Assembly (NCBI RefSeq): GCF_900113865.1
Contig: NZ_FOQY01000006.1
Location: 62,001 to 126,000, forward strand
Reading direction: 5' to 3'
Length of the DNA: 64,000 nt
Origin: Streptosporangium canum
Lineage (GTDB): Bacteria > Actinomycetota > Actinomycetes > Streptosporangiales > Streptosporangiaceae
Part shown: in pieces, positions 41,919-50,541 of the stretch
How the letters are laid out: each line of letters begins with the position of its first letter
Numbering within the stretch: position 1 is the first letter of the stretch
Translations under genes and position numbers: made by a program
Notes under the pieces: generated by a model
What the model was told of the DNA's origin: nothing
Database searches by the model: none
The model's input: the letters and a program-made list of their open reading frames with translations, nothing else

Positions 41919-43265
41919 CTAGCGGAGCGACCGCTCCATCACCAGCCGGTACGGCTGCCGCGGACGCCCGGCCTGAGCCGCGCGCACGGTCGGCATGGGC
42001 CAGGCCAGGCCCTCCTCCACCAGGCCCTGCAGGACCCGGCGCGCGCTGCGCGGGGCGATCGACAGGATGTCCGCCACGATCTCGGCGTCCACCACCCTCG
42101 CCTCGGGCCCGTCGCCGAGCCCCTCGACCAGCCGCTCCAGGACCTTCGCCGCCTTCGAGGTCACCGCGGGCTCGCTCACCGGCTCGGCCTTGGGGCGCCG
42201 GCGCAGCGGCAGGGACAGCACCGTTCCGTCCAGGCCGACGAGGAAGGCCGCGGTGGCGTCGGCGTTGCGCGCCTTCTCCACGGCGAGCATCGCGTTGGAG
42301 TCGGCGTCCCGGGCGGTGTTGCCCAGGCCGATGCCGACCTCGACCGCGACGCCCACGTCGGTGCGGATCCGGTCGATGAAGGGCGCGGCCCGGAAGCCGT
42401 CGGTCGCCTGCGACAGCGAGCCGACGGTGGCGGTGACCACGTAGCTGTTCTCGTCGCGCGGCACCACGGTGGCGCCCATCAGCCTGGCGTCGGCCAGCAG
42501 CGCCTGCTGCAGCGAGAGCTTCAGCTCCTGCTGCCAGTAGTTGCCCGGCCCCGAGTAGCTGGGCCGGGCCGAGGCGGCCAGCTCCACCAGGACGATGGCG
42601 ATCTGCGACTCCTCCAGCCGGCTGCCCGTCCCGAGGAGCGCGGCGGTGTTGAGCGCGAGCCGCAACGTGTGCGGGGTCGGCAGCATCCGCAGCACGGGCA
42701 CCTGGGCGGCGGCCAGCTTCTTGGCCACGGTCCTGATCGTGGTCAGCGCCGCGGTCGTGTCCCCTTGCCGGTAGAGCTTCTCGTGGAAGCCGATGAAGCC
42801 GCGCGCCGACTCCGGCTGGTCGTACTCCGACAGATGGACGTGGTCGGTGCTCACGCCGATCTCACCGTAGGCCTCGCGCACGTCCGCGGCGGAGATCGAG
42901 TCGATGCTGACCCTGGCCGGGTCGATGCCGTGGCTGAGCACGCCCCGCAGCAGGCTGGAGTAGAGGCCGGAGCCGTTGACCGGGACGAACGTCGCGGGCA
43001 CCGGCAGCTCACCGGCCTGCCGGGCCAGGTCGTGCTGGAGAGGCCCGGTGAAGAGGACGACGTCGATGCTGTCGGCGATCTTGCAGAACTTCTCGTATGT
43101 CTCGTGCTCCTCCGCGTGCGGCGCGCCGACCAGCCGCCAGTCCGCGGCCGCGGGCAGATCCGCCCCGATCGACATGATCTGCTCGACCAGGTCGTGCGGC
43201 CCCACGACGCCGATCGTCACCCTCGATCGCGTCTCGGACCGTAGCCGCTCCATGACCGTTGTCAC
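41919..43265 (-). CDS. Regulator with nucleotide-cyclase-like domain and winged helix
   Basis: This 448-residue protein is probably a transcription regulator of unusual build. The N-terminal part (about 15-190) looks like a receiver- or periplasmic-binding-like sensor (RVTIGVVGPHDLVEQIMSIG). The middle part (about 250-345) resembles a degenerate GGDEF or GTP-cyclohydrolase-III-like fold (VAVEVGIGLGNTARDADSNA, MLAVEKARNADATAAFLVGL). The C-terminus (about 375-440) is a winged helix (DAEIVADILSIAPRSARRVL). It faces the SIS gene convergently and reads in the same direction as the lyase/ABC genes, so it may be their regulator. The GTG start at 43265 lacks spaced SD; an ATG at 43253 is possible. 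Confidence 0.68.
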   Translation of the reverse strand: MTTVMERLRSETRSRVTIGVVGPHDLVEQIMSIGADLPAAADWRLVGAPHAEEHETYEKFCKIADSIDVVLFTGPLQHDLARQAGELPVPATFVPVNGSGLYSSLLRGVLSHGIDPARVSIDSISAADVREAYGEIGVSTDHVHLSEYDQPESARGFIGFHEKLYRQGDTTAALTTIRTVAKKLAAAQVPVLRMLPTPHTLRLALNTAALLGTGSRLEESQIAIVLVELAASARPSYSGPGNYWQQELKLSLQQALLADARLMGATVVPRDENSYVVTATVGSLSQATDGFRAAPFIDRIRTDVGVAVEVGIGLGNTARDADSNAMLAVEKARNADATAAFLVGLDGTVLSLPLRRRPKAEPVSEPAVTSKAAKVLERLVEGLGDGPEARVVDAEIVADILSIAPRSARRVLQGLVEEGLAWPMPTVRAAQAGRPRQPYRLVMERSLR

Positions 43266-43305
43266 CCCTTATCCGAGTCGCCCCCATCGGGATCATAAAT
43301 CGCGC

Positions 43306-44142
43306 TCAGGGTGCGGTCACCTGACTGGAACGTGCTCGCCGGGCGTTGTCCCGCCACTGGAGCAGATCGGTCATCGTTCCACCGAGCACGGCGGCTCTGG
43401 CATCGTCGCTGAGATCACTGAAGAGTACCCGTCCGAGCGACATCCGGAGGTCGATGAACGGGAAGTCGGAGCCGAACACCACCTGCCGCGGACCGACCTC
43501 GCGCACCATGCGGGCGAGGTCGGCGCCGGTGTTGTACGAACCGCACACCTCCAGCACCACCCCCGGACGGCGCTGCGCCACCTCGATGGCCGCGTCGAAC
43601 CCCAGCGGGGTGGCTCCCGCGTGCCCGGCGAGGATCACCGCCCCCGGATACCGGACGGCCATCTCCTCCACCATGGGCAGGTCGTTGTACGGCGAGCCGT
43701 CGTAGGTGTGCGTGAGCACCGGGCAGCCGGTGCGCTGCGCGAACTCCCACACCGGCGCGTACCTCGGGCCCGTGAGCGGGTAGACGTGCAGGTCCGGGTG
43801 GAGCTTGACGCCCCCGAAACGGGGGTCGTCACCCCACTTCCCGATCTCCCCCACCGGGTCCTGCCACGGGTTGACGGTCAGGTAGCCGGTGAACCGGCCG
43901 GGGGCGTGGTCGACGACCGCGGCGGTCGCCGCGTTGCCCGCCGCGGCGTCGAGCTGGATCGCCAGGTGGCTGGAGAGGACGGCGTGCGACACCCCGCACC
44001 GGTCCATCACCCTGACCATCGCCGCCGGCCCCGCGTCGGGGATGAAGAACAGGCTGTACGGCCCGGCGTGCGCGTGCGCGTCGACGATCCGCAGACTGTG
44101 CTGGGGACGGCGCTCCCGGAGGGCGGCCGTGAGGGGGTTCAC
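43306..44142 (-). CDS. Amidohydrolase-2 family metal hydrolase
   Basis: This 278-residue TIM-barrel amidohydrolase has the metal-binding H-x-H in IVDAHAHAGPY, VKLHPDLHVYPL, VLTHTYDGSP, ILAGHAGATPLG and the catalytic aspartate in VVFGSDFPFID. Family members hydrolyse lactones and decarboxylate or hydrolyse cyclic acids, such as sugar lactonases. Its GTG overlaps the stop of the paralogous upstream gene (GTGA). Lying behind a heparinase-family lyase and a Gfo/Idh/MocA dehydrogenase, a lactonase step in uronate or aldonate breakdown is a reasonable inference. Confidence 0.82.
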   Translation of the reverse strand: MNPLTAALRERRPQHSLRIVDAHAHAGPYSLFFIPDAGPAAMVRVMDRCGVSHAVLSSHLAIQLDAAAGNAATAAVVDHAPGRFTGYLTVNPWQDPVGEIGKWGDDPRFGGVKLHPDLHVYPLTGPRYAPVWEFAQRTGCPVLTHTYDGSPYNDLPMVEEMAVRYPGAVILAGHAGATPLGFDAAIEVAQRRPGVVLEVCGSYNTGADLARMVREVGPRQVVFGSDFPFIDLRMSLGRVLFSDLSDDARAAVLGGTMTDLLQWRDNARRARSSQVTAP

Positions 44143-44900
44143 GCTACTCTCACCTTCTCGCGGAGCAGGCTCCGCAGGTTGCCCGCGCCGATCGCGGCCA
44201 CCGCGCCGTCGCCGAGCTCCGACCAGAGCAGCCGGGTGACCGCCTCGGCCGGGTCACGGGTGGGCGCGCCGGTGCCGAAGAGCAGCCGCTGCTCGCCGAA
44301 CCGCTCGACGAGCCACTCCAGACCGCAGTGCGAGGAGAGGTTGGCCAGCCCCAGGTGGACGTTCTCCGTGCGGGCCAGGACGCCGGCCGCCTGGCGCAGG
44401 ACGCGGTAGCCGAGCCCGCCGACCACGATCGCGAGGTGCGGGCGGGCCGCGGCGACCGCCTCCACCTGCGGCCACGTGGTCTGGGCGGCGTCGAGCAGCA
44501 GCGGGAGGCCGGCTTCGGCGACCGCGTCGAGCACCGGCGCCGCGTCCACACCCGCGAGGTCGTAGCCGTGGTCGACGGGGTAGGCGCGCACCGCGCGGAC
44601 CCCGCCCTCCAGGGCGGCGGTCACGAACTCCGCCGGGGTGCCCGTCTCCCCGCAGGTGTCGGGGAGCATCACCCAGCACGGGTGCAGCCGGGGCTGGCCG
44701 GCGACCAGCTCCAGCAGCGCCTGGTTGCCGGTGCGGGGGTCGTGCAGCCACGACAGCGTGTGCCCGACCAGCGCCTCGGAGATGCCGAAGCGGTCCATCC
44801 CGGCCAGCGCCTCCGCGACGGTGCCCGCGCCGACGTCGCGCGCGGGATGGCGGCCCAGCATCGCGTCGGCGTCGAGCAGCACATGCCCTCGGCTACTCAT
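44139..44900 (-). CDS. Amidohydrolase-fold protein lacking the HxH motif
   Basis: This 253-residue protein is a paralogue of its downstream neighbour in the amidohydrolase-2 fold, with matching landmarks (VRAYPVDHGYDLAG, LPLLLDAAQTTW, QRLLFGTGAPTRDP). However, the N-terminal metal site reads LLDADAMLGRHP instead of DxHxH, and the aspartate of GSDFP is replaced (FGTGAP). It has therefore probably lost metal-dependent catalysis and may be a structural partner, or use different chemistry. Start overlaps the lyase stop by 8 bp. Confidence 0.72.
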   Translation of the reverse strand: MSSRGHVLLDADAMLGRHPARDVGAGTVAEALAGMDRFGISEALVGHTLSWLHDPRTGNQALLELVAGQPRLHPCWVMLPDTCGETGTPAEFVTAALEGGVRAVRAYPVDHGYDLAGVDAAPVLDAVAEAGLPLLLDAAQTTWPQVEAVAAARPHLAIVVGGLGYRVLRQAAGVLARTENVHLGLANLSSHCGLEWLVERFGEQRLLFGTGAPTRDPAEAVTRLLWSELGDGAVAAIGAGNLRSLLREKVRVA

Positions 44901-47040
44901 CGGCCGCTGCTTCCAGGCGCCAGCGGCCGGACGAGGGCAGGGTGACCGTGAGGCCCGGGCGCAGCCGTACCCCGTTGAGCGCCAGCCTGGTCACGCCGGG
45001 GGCGTGGACCCTCAGTTCGGTGCACCGGTCGGTGTCCACCACCGCGGCGAACCCCCCTTGGTAGGTGACGTCGGCCGCGACCAGCCCCCGGGCCTCGACC
45101 AGGGCGATCCCGTCGTGGACGAGGGAGGGGCCCCAGCAGGCGGCGGCGAGCAGGACGCCCCCGGTGTCGCAGCGCGTCCACTGGTGACCCGAGAAGGCGT
45201 CGACGACGCCGTCGAGGGAGACCTCGCCGCCGCGCAGCCGTACCGCCGGAGGGTCCTCGGCGTAGGGGAAGAGGCCGACCGTGAACGTTCCGGCCCGCTG
45301 GCGCAGGCCGAGGGTGTGGATCTCGCCGTACTCCGCGGTCCTGGTCGAGGGGTCGGGGATCCGGCTCGGCCCGCTGCCGTGCAGGACGCCGGTGACCGCC
45401 TCGGGCTCGGCGGGGAGCACGTAGAGGCCGGGGCCCCGCACGTTGGCGTGTCCCCCCGCGCGTTCCGACCAGGGCGAGCGGCCGTGCACCTGCCAGACGG
45501 CCTCCGGGCCGTCCTCGATCTCGTCGGTCACCAGCCAGTACGACGGGGATTCACGGACGAAGACGATCCGCCGGTCGTGCCTCTTGGGGTAGCCGTGATG
45601 GTGGCCCGCGAACACGTCGACGTGCGGCAGCGCCGCGAACGTGTCGCAGGTGGCGTCCCGGTCGGCGGCGAACTCCTCGCCCGGCAGGAGCACCGTGTTG
45701 TGCCCGCGGGTCGCCTGGAACCAGTCGTAGTAGCCGGGATCGTCGTAGGACGGCGGACCGCCCGCCTCCCACGCCAGCGGCACGCCCCAGCCGGACAGCA
45801 CGAAGTCCAGCGCCGCGTGGTGGCTGTGCGGCTCCAGCTCGTGGCCGACGAACGGCCCGTAGTTCACCACGGTGTGCAGCGAGTCGGGCTCCCAGCCGGT
45901 ACGGAAGACCGCGTACCGGCTGGTGTCCAGGGTGCGGGAGGAGGAGTCGGGCTCGCCCGCCGGAGCGGGCGCGGGCGCGGGCGCGCCGTCCGGGCGGGGC
46001 GGCAGCCACGCCAGCTCGCCGCGCAGCTGCTCGGGCGTCAGCCAGCGCCGGGCGAGCGCCTCGTAGCCGGGGTCGCCGAGCAGGTAGTGGCCGCGCAGCA
46101 GGTGCGCGGCGGGCCAGTACAGGCCGCTGTCCTGCAGGTGGGGAATCCACCCGGCGGGGGTGACGAGCGCGACGTACCAGTCGTGCATGGCCCGGACGCG
46201 CGGGTGGGCGGCGAGGTCCCAGCCGAGGTACTGCTCGCCGATGACGGCGGCCCGCTGGACGGCCTCGACGCACATGCTGTGGTAGCCGGGAGAGCGCTCG
46301 TGGTGCCCGCCGTCGGCCCGCACGTCGAGTTCGAGGTGGTCGAGGATCCGCGCCTTCGCGACCTCGGCCCAGCCGCTCGCCTCGTCGAACTCGGGGAAGA
46401 CCGCGGCGACGTGCAGGAGCTCGGACGCGCACGCGAACTGCCAGTTGCCCTGCCGGAACTCGTCGTGCTCCTCGGCCGCCCAGCGGGCGCCGCCGAGGAC
46501 GGTCTTCACCATCCGCAGCCAGCCCTCGCGGCTGAGCGCGGGCTCCTCGCCGAAGACCGCCAGGGCCTGGGTGATCAGGGAGGAGCGCGACCAGACGCCG
46601 AGGGAGTACCAGACGACGTCGAGACCGGGCCAGTCTCCGGCCACGTGGTCCCGGCTGTCGTACCACTGGCCGAACAGCCGGTCCCACTCCTTGGCGTAGG
46701 CCGGGTCGCCGGTCAGCGCGTAGGCCGAGACCAGCGGCGACATCCACCTCAGGTAGTGGAACCCGTAGAGCCTCGACCGGCCGCGGCCCTTGTCCAGGAA
46801 GTCGACCTCGGTGCCGAGGAGTTCGTCGGCGGCGGCGACGGCCTGGGCGGCGGTCTCCGTCCCGGACATGCCCGCCGCCCAGCGGGCGACGTCGAACACC
46901 GGCCGGGGCCCGGTCCTGGTGGACAGGTGGCGGCGCAGCTCCTCCACCGTCGCGGTCCCGGTCGCCGCGAGCAGGTCCTCATCGGTGATGTGACGCATCC
47001 GCACGGGATCGATGTGTGGCGGTTTCTCCACGTACTGCAC
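44893..47040 (-). CDS. Heparinase II/III-family polysaccharide lyase-like protein
   Basis: This 715-residue protein has an alpha/alpha-toroid N-terminal half and a beta-sandwich C-terminal half, as in heparinase II/III and PL15/17 alginate lyases. DGGHHERSPGYHSM (about residue 262) matches the conserved DGGxxExSPxYH active-site segment, and HELEPHSHHAALDFVLSGWG matches the HxHADxLSF-like histidine site of the second domain. A proline/alanine linker (APAPAPAG) joins the halves. It shows no signal peptide, so it would act on imported oligosaccharides by beta-elimination at uronic acids. It starts at a GTG one base before the upstream gene's stop, in the operon with the solute-binding protein. 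Confidence 0.83.
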   Translation of the reverse strand: MQYVEKPPHIDPVRMRHITDEDLLAATGTATVEELRRHLSTRTGPRPVFDVARWAAGMSGTETAAQAVAAADELLGTEVDFLDKGRGRSRLYGFHYLRWMSPLVSAYALTGDPAYAKEWDRLFGQWYDSRDHVAGDWPGLDVVWYSLGVWSRSSLITQALAVFGEEPALSREGWLRMVKTVLGGARWAAEEHDEFRQGNWQFACASELLHVAAVFPEFDEASGWAEVAKARILDHLELDVRADGGHHERSPGYHSMCVEAVQRAAVIGEQYLGWDLAAHPRVRAMHDWYVALVTPAGWIPHLQDSGLYWPAAHLLRGHYLLGDPGYEALARRWLTPEQLRGELAWLPPRPDGAPAPAPAPAGEPDSSSRTLDTSRYAVFRTGWEPDSLHTVVNYGPFVGHELEPHSHHAALDFVLSGWGVPLAWEAGGPPSYDDPGYYDWFQATRGHNTVLLPGEEFAADRDATCDTFAALPHVDVFAGHHHGYPKRHDRRIVFVRESPSYWLVTDEIEDGPEAVWQVHGRSPWSERAGGHANVRGPGLYVLPAEPEAVTGVLHGSGPSRIPDPSTRTAEYGEIHTLGLRQRAGTFTVGLFPYAEDPPAVRLRGGEVSLDGVVDAFSGHQWTRCDTGGVLLAAACWGPSLVHDGIALVEARGLVAADVTYQGGFAAVVDTDRCTELRVHAPGVTRLALNGVRLRPGLTVTLPSSGRWRLEAAADE

Positions 47041-47041
47041 G

Positions 47042-48070
47042 TCAGTCCCTCCCCACGACCTTCACCGGCAGGCCCGTCCGCGCGGACTCGTGCGCGGCGG
47101 CGAGCACCGCGGTGACGTGGCGGGAGCTCTCAACCGTGATCAACGGCTCGGTTCCCGTCCGGGCGCAGTGCACGAAGTGCTCGATGGCGTCGCGGTAGGC
47201 GCCGGCCGGAATGCCGTGGACGACGCGCTGGAGCATGTTCCGCGGGTAGGTGTAGCCCTTGTCGGTGGCGAGCTGGATGTTCTCCCGCTGCCGGTCGAGC
47301 TGGACCACGCCGTCCTCTCCGACCACGGTGACGTAGCTGTCGACCATGGTCGGGAAGGTGTTGGGATAGATCCAGGCCGACTCGAACGTGGCTGTGGCGC
47401 CCCGGCTGAACCGGGCCTGGATCTGCATGGCGTCCGGGGTGTCGACGCCCCTCGCCCGGAGCTTGCCGTAGCGGGCCGTCGCGAAGACCTCGACCACCTC
47501 GTCGTCGAACAGCCAGGTCACCAGGTCGATGTCGTGGCTGGACAGGAACCAGGCGCAGGTCGTCCGGTCCGCCCAGCCGATCATCTCGGTGGGCACGTGG
47601 ATCGTGTCGTTCTTCCTCGCGTAGCCCACGACCGCCTCCCCCAGCAGGGGCATCTGGTCCTTGGCCTGGGCGTAGGCGGGCACCCAGCGGTGGTTGAACA
47701 GGCACATCGCGACCACGCCCGCCCGCCGGATCGCCGCGAGCGCGCGGTCGGCGTCGGCCACCGTCGTGGTGAACGGCTTCTCCACCAGGATGTGGACGCC
47801 CGCCTCGGCCGCCGCCACCATCACGTCGGCGTGCAGGTGGTCGGGCGTGGTGACCGACACCGCGTCGACCGTGCCTGAGGCCAGCAACTCCTGGTAGTCG
47901 GGGTAGACGGCGGCTCCCACCCGCCCGGCCAGGTCCTCCGCGTGCTCCCGGGTACGGCTGGCCACGGCGGTGATCTCGGCGTACGGGTGGGCCGCCAGCA
48001 CCTCGGCGTGCCCGCGGCCCATGATTCCGGCGCCCACGATGCCGACTCGTAGCTTAGACAAGAGCGTCAT
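47042..48070 (-). CDS. Gfo/Idh/MocA-family oxidoreductase
   Basis: This 342-residue NAD(P)-dependent dehydrogenase has the Rossmann motif VGIVGAGIMGRGHAEVL, then TTPDHLHADVMVAAAEAG and HILVEKPFTTTVADADRAL with the conserved E-K-P, and a C-terminal beta-sheet domain (LVTWLFDDEVVEVFATA). Family members oxidise or epimerise sugars, inositols and uronates. It overlaps the solute-binding-protein gene by 17 bp and precedes the lyase by one base, so it belongs to the same glycan operon. Confidence 0.88.
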   Translation of the reverse strand: MTLLSKLRVGIVGAGIMGRGHAEVLAAHPYAEITAVASRTREHAEDLAGRVGAAVYPDYQELLASGTVDAVSVTTPDHLHADVMVAAAEAGVHILVEKPFTTTVADADRALAAIRRAGVVAMCLFNHRWVPAYAQAKDQMPLLGEAVVGYARKNDTIHVPTEMIGWADRTTCAWFLSSHDIDLVTWLFDDEVVEVFATARYGKLRARGVDTPDAMQIQARFSRGATATFESAWIYPNTFPTMVDSYVTVVGEDGVVQLDRQRENIQLATDKGYTYPRNMLQRVVHGIPAGAYRDAIEHFVHCARTGTEPLITVESSRHVTAVLAAAHESARTGLPVKVVGRD

Positions 48071-49349
48071 TCCAATTCTTCTCTGCGGTGTCGAGCGCGT
48101 CCTTCACGCTCTTCTGCCCCTGGAACACGGCGCGGATCTCCTCCGCCAGGGACTCGGCGAGCTCGGTGTCCTTGGCCGTGCCCATCGGGGTGTACTCCAG
48201 CTTCGGCAGCCCCTTGACGATCACCTGGCGGGCGACGTCCACCGGCTCGGTACCGCCGGTGCCGGCGAAGAAGGCGTCCTTCGTCGAGGAGATCGTCGAC
48301 GGGTAGATCGGCACGATCTTGCAGAAGGCGAGCTGGTTGGCGCCGTTGGTGAAGAACTTGATGAACTCGGCCGCCGCCTTCTTGTGCTTGGAGGCCTTGG
48401 GGATCGTGAACGTCTGCTGGGCGTTGAGCAGGTAGCCGCCGCCGGCCGTCTGGACGGGCTCGGTGACGACGAGGTCCTTGTAGATGTCGGGGGCGTTCTT
48501 CTGGATGTTGACCAGGGTCGAGCCGTTGGCACTGGCGGTGAAGGCGATCTGGCCGTTGTCGAGGCTCTGCGGGAGGGCGCGGACGTCCTTGGAGACGGAG
48601 CCCGGCGCGATGCCGTGCTCGTCGTAGCTCTTCTTGAACTTCTCGATGATCGCGGCGACCTCGGGGGTGTTGAACGCCGCCTTCTTCTTGTCCTCCGACA
48701 GCAGTGTGACCCCGTAGTAGCGCAGCACGGAGACGACGGACGGCCCGGGGATCTCGTTGATGCCGTAGACCTTGGTCTCGTCGTAGACCTTGGCCGCCAG
48801 GGCCAGCGCCTCGTCGTAGGTCTTCGGCGGCGCCTTCTCGTCGAAGCCGGCCTTGGACACGACCGACTTGCGGTACATCGCCACCGGGGCGCCGCCGTTG
48901 TACCAGGGCACCCCGTAGAGCTTGCCGTCCTGGCGCAGCGGCGCCACCAGGTTCGGCTGGAAGTCGGCCAGCTCCTCCGGCGTGAAGTAGTCGTCCATCG
49001 GCGCCAGCGACGGGATGAACCTGCCGAGGTCGGGAGAGCCCAGGTTGACCGCGTCGGGCACGTCGCCGCTGGCCATGGCCGCGAGCAGCTTGGTCGCGCT
49101 GTCCTGGCCGGGCACGTCCACCCACTTGACGGTGACCTTGGGGTGGTCCTTCTGGTACTGGGTGATCAGCCCGGTGACATAGTCGTTGAAGTTCTTCTTC
49201 AGGTTGATCGTCCAGAATTCGACCTCACCCTCGAACGGCTGGTCGGCCGCGGCGGATGGGGTGCCGGCGGAGGTGCCCGCCACACAGCCGGTGGTGAGAA
49301 CCGCCAGCGCCAGCAGCCCTGCCGCTAACGCCGTCCTGGGTGGAGTCAT
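48054..49349 (-). CDS. Carbohydrate ABC transporter solute-binding lipoprotein
   Basis: This 431-residue extracellular binding protein has a lipoprotein signal (MTPPRTALAAGLLALAVL then LTTGC lipobox, Cys about 22) and a family-1 sugar-binding fold (VEFWTINLKKNFNDYVTGLI, LYGVPWYNGGAPVAMYRKSV, LLNAQQTFTIPKASKHKKAA). It captures a sugar or oligosaccharide outside the cell for the two permeases encoded divergently at 49573 and 50538. It heads the leftward operon with the dehydrogenase, lyase and amidohydrolases. The AGGAGG box 7 bases upstream of the ATG is near perfect. Confidence 0.92.
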   Translation of the reverse strand: MTPPRTALAAGLLALAVLTTGCVAGTSAGTPSAAADQPFEGEVEFWTINLKKNFNDYVTGLITQYQKDHPKVTVKWVDVPGQDSATKLLAAMASGDVPDAVNLGSPDLGRFIPSLAPMDDYFTPEELADFQPNLVAPLRQDGKLYGVPWYNGGAPVAMYRKSVVSKAGFDEKAPPKTYDEALALAAKVYDETKVYGINEIPGPSVVSVLRYYGVTLLSEDKKKAAFNTPEVAAIIEKFKKSYDEHGIAPGSVSKDVRALPQSLDNGQIAFTASANGSTLVNIQKNAPDIYKDLVVTEPVQTAGGGYLLNAQQTFTIPKASKHKKAAAEFIKFFTNGANQLAFCKIVPIYPSTISSTKDAFFAGTGGTEPVDVARQVIVKGLPKLEYTPMGTAKDTELAESLAEEIRAVFQGQKSVKDALDTAEKNWNDALV

Positions 49350-49572
49350 TACGAGCCTCCTGAATTGCGGCCGTCCTTAAATCATTCTTTCGGCACAATG
49401 TCAGCCCGATCCCGACCCGTCAAGCCCCTCGATCCATCTCGCTCACAACTCATCCGGCCAGCCTGTTCACCCTTGACGAACGCGATTCGGCAAAGATACG
49501 CTCCCGGAATTCTGGCCTGCCGTTATCTAATCTACGGCCCTCACAAATTCGCGCTGAAGGGTGTTAGCGCCG
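49350..49572. promoter_or_regulatory. Divergent promoter region, binding protein / permeases
   Basis: This 223-bp gap separates the divergent halves of the sugar importer. A rightward promoter is visible: TTGACG (49473-49478), 16-17 bp, then GATACG (49495-49500). It is AT-richer than its surroundings (TTAAATCATTC near 49377). No clear palindrome was found. Confidence 0.55.
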
Positions 49573-50541
49573 ATGGCCATACACGTACAAGAGAGCCACG
49601 CGCCTTCGGCGGCCCCGGCGCGGCGTGGCCGCAGGAAACGCGACGTACGAGCGCCACAGCCCGGCAGGTTGCCGGGGCAGCGCTGGTACACCCCCTATCT
49701 GTTCCCGCTGCCCGCCCTGATCCTGTTCGGGATCTTCTTCGCGTGGCCGGCGATCACCGCGATCCAGCTGTCGTTCTTCGACTGGGACGCGATCTCCGAG
49801 CCGGTCTTCGTGGGCGCGGGCAACTTCGTCCGGCTCATGGGCGACGACAGGTTCTGGACCGGCCTGGGCAATTCGCTGCTGTTCCTGGTGGGGATGTTCC
49901 CGCTGCTCGTCATCGTCCCGCTGCTGCTGGCCGTACTCGTCAACCAGCGGCTGCCGGGCATCAAGACGTTCCGGATGCTCTACTACCTGCCCGTGGTGAC
50001 CTCGATGGTCGCGGTCGGCGTCGCCTGGGAGTACGTCTTCAACCAGCAGGGCGTGCTCAACTGGATCCTCACCGGCTTCGGCGTCCTCGACCAGCCGATC
50101 CAGTATCTCCTCGACCCCGTGTGGGCCCTTCCGGCCCTCGTCCTCGTCGAGGGCTGGAAGAGCATGGGCGTCTTCATGATGATCTATCTCGCCGGGCTGC
50201 AGACCATCCCCACGAACCTCTACGAGGCCGCCAAGGTCGACGGCGCCTCGGCCTGGCACCGGCTGCGCCACATCACCGTCCCGCTGATCGTCCCCTACAT
50301 CGCGGTCACGCTGACCATGGAGATGCTCGAGGCGATGCAGGTCTTCACGTCCGTCTACGTGATGACCCAGGGCGGCCCCCAGGACTCCACCCTCACGCTC
50401 GGCTACTACATCTGGTCGGCGGCCTTCCAGAAGTACGACATGGGTTACGCCAGCGCCATGGGCCTCGTCCTGTGGGTCCTTCTGGTCCTCATGGCTCTCG
50501 CCAACTACCGGATCACCAAGGGAAGGACGGTCACGCCATGA
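49573..50541 (+). CDS. Sugar ABC transporter permease (MalF-type)
   Basis: This inner-membrane permease of about 322 residues has a long basic N-terminus, six predicted membrane segments (first PYLFPLPALILFGIFFAW) and the cytoplasmic EAA loop YEAAKVDGASAWHRLRHITV that contacts the ATPase. It pairs with the next gene. The ATG at 49573 is chosen; the upstream GTG at 49561 would include a TTA codon. No ATP-binding subunit is encoded nearby, so a shared MsiK-type ATPase elsewhere is expected. Confidence 0.92.
   Translation: MAIHVQESHAPSAAPARRGRRKRDVRAPQPGRLPGQRWYTPYLFPLPALILFGIFFAWPAITAIQLSFFDWDAISEPVFVGAGNFVRLMGDDRFWTGLGNSLLFLVGMFPLLVIVPLLLAVLVNQRLPGIKTFRMLYYLPVVTSMVAVGVAWEYVFNQQGVLNWILTGFGVLDQPIQYLLDPVWALPALVLVEGWKSMGVFMMIYLAGLQTIPTNLYEAAKVDGASAWHRLRHITVPLIVPYIAVTLTMEMLEAMQVFTSVYVMTQGGPQDSTLTLGYYIWSAAFQKYDMGYASAMGLVLWVLLVLMALANYRITKGRTVTP

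Noticed and set aside
44638-47115. 825-codon rightward ORF opposite the heparinase-family gene
   Set aside because: Antisense shadow; the leftward frame carries conserved lyase motifs and couples with its neighbours.
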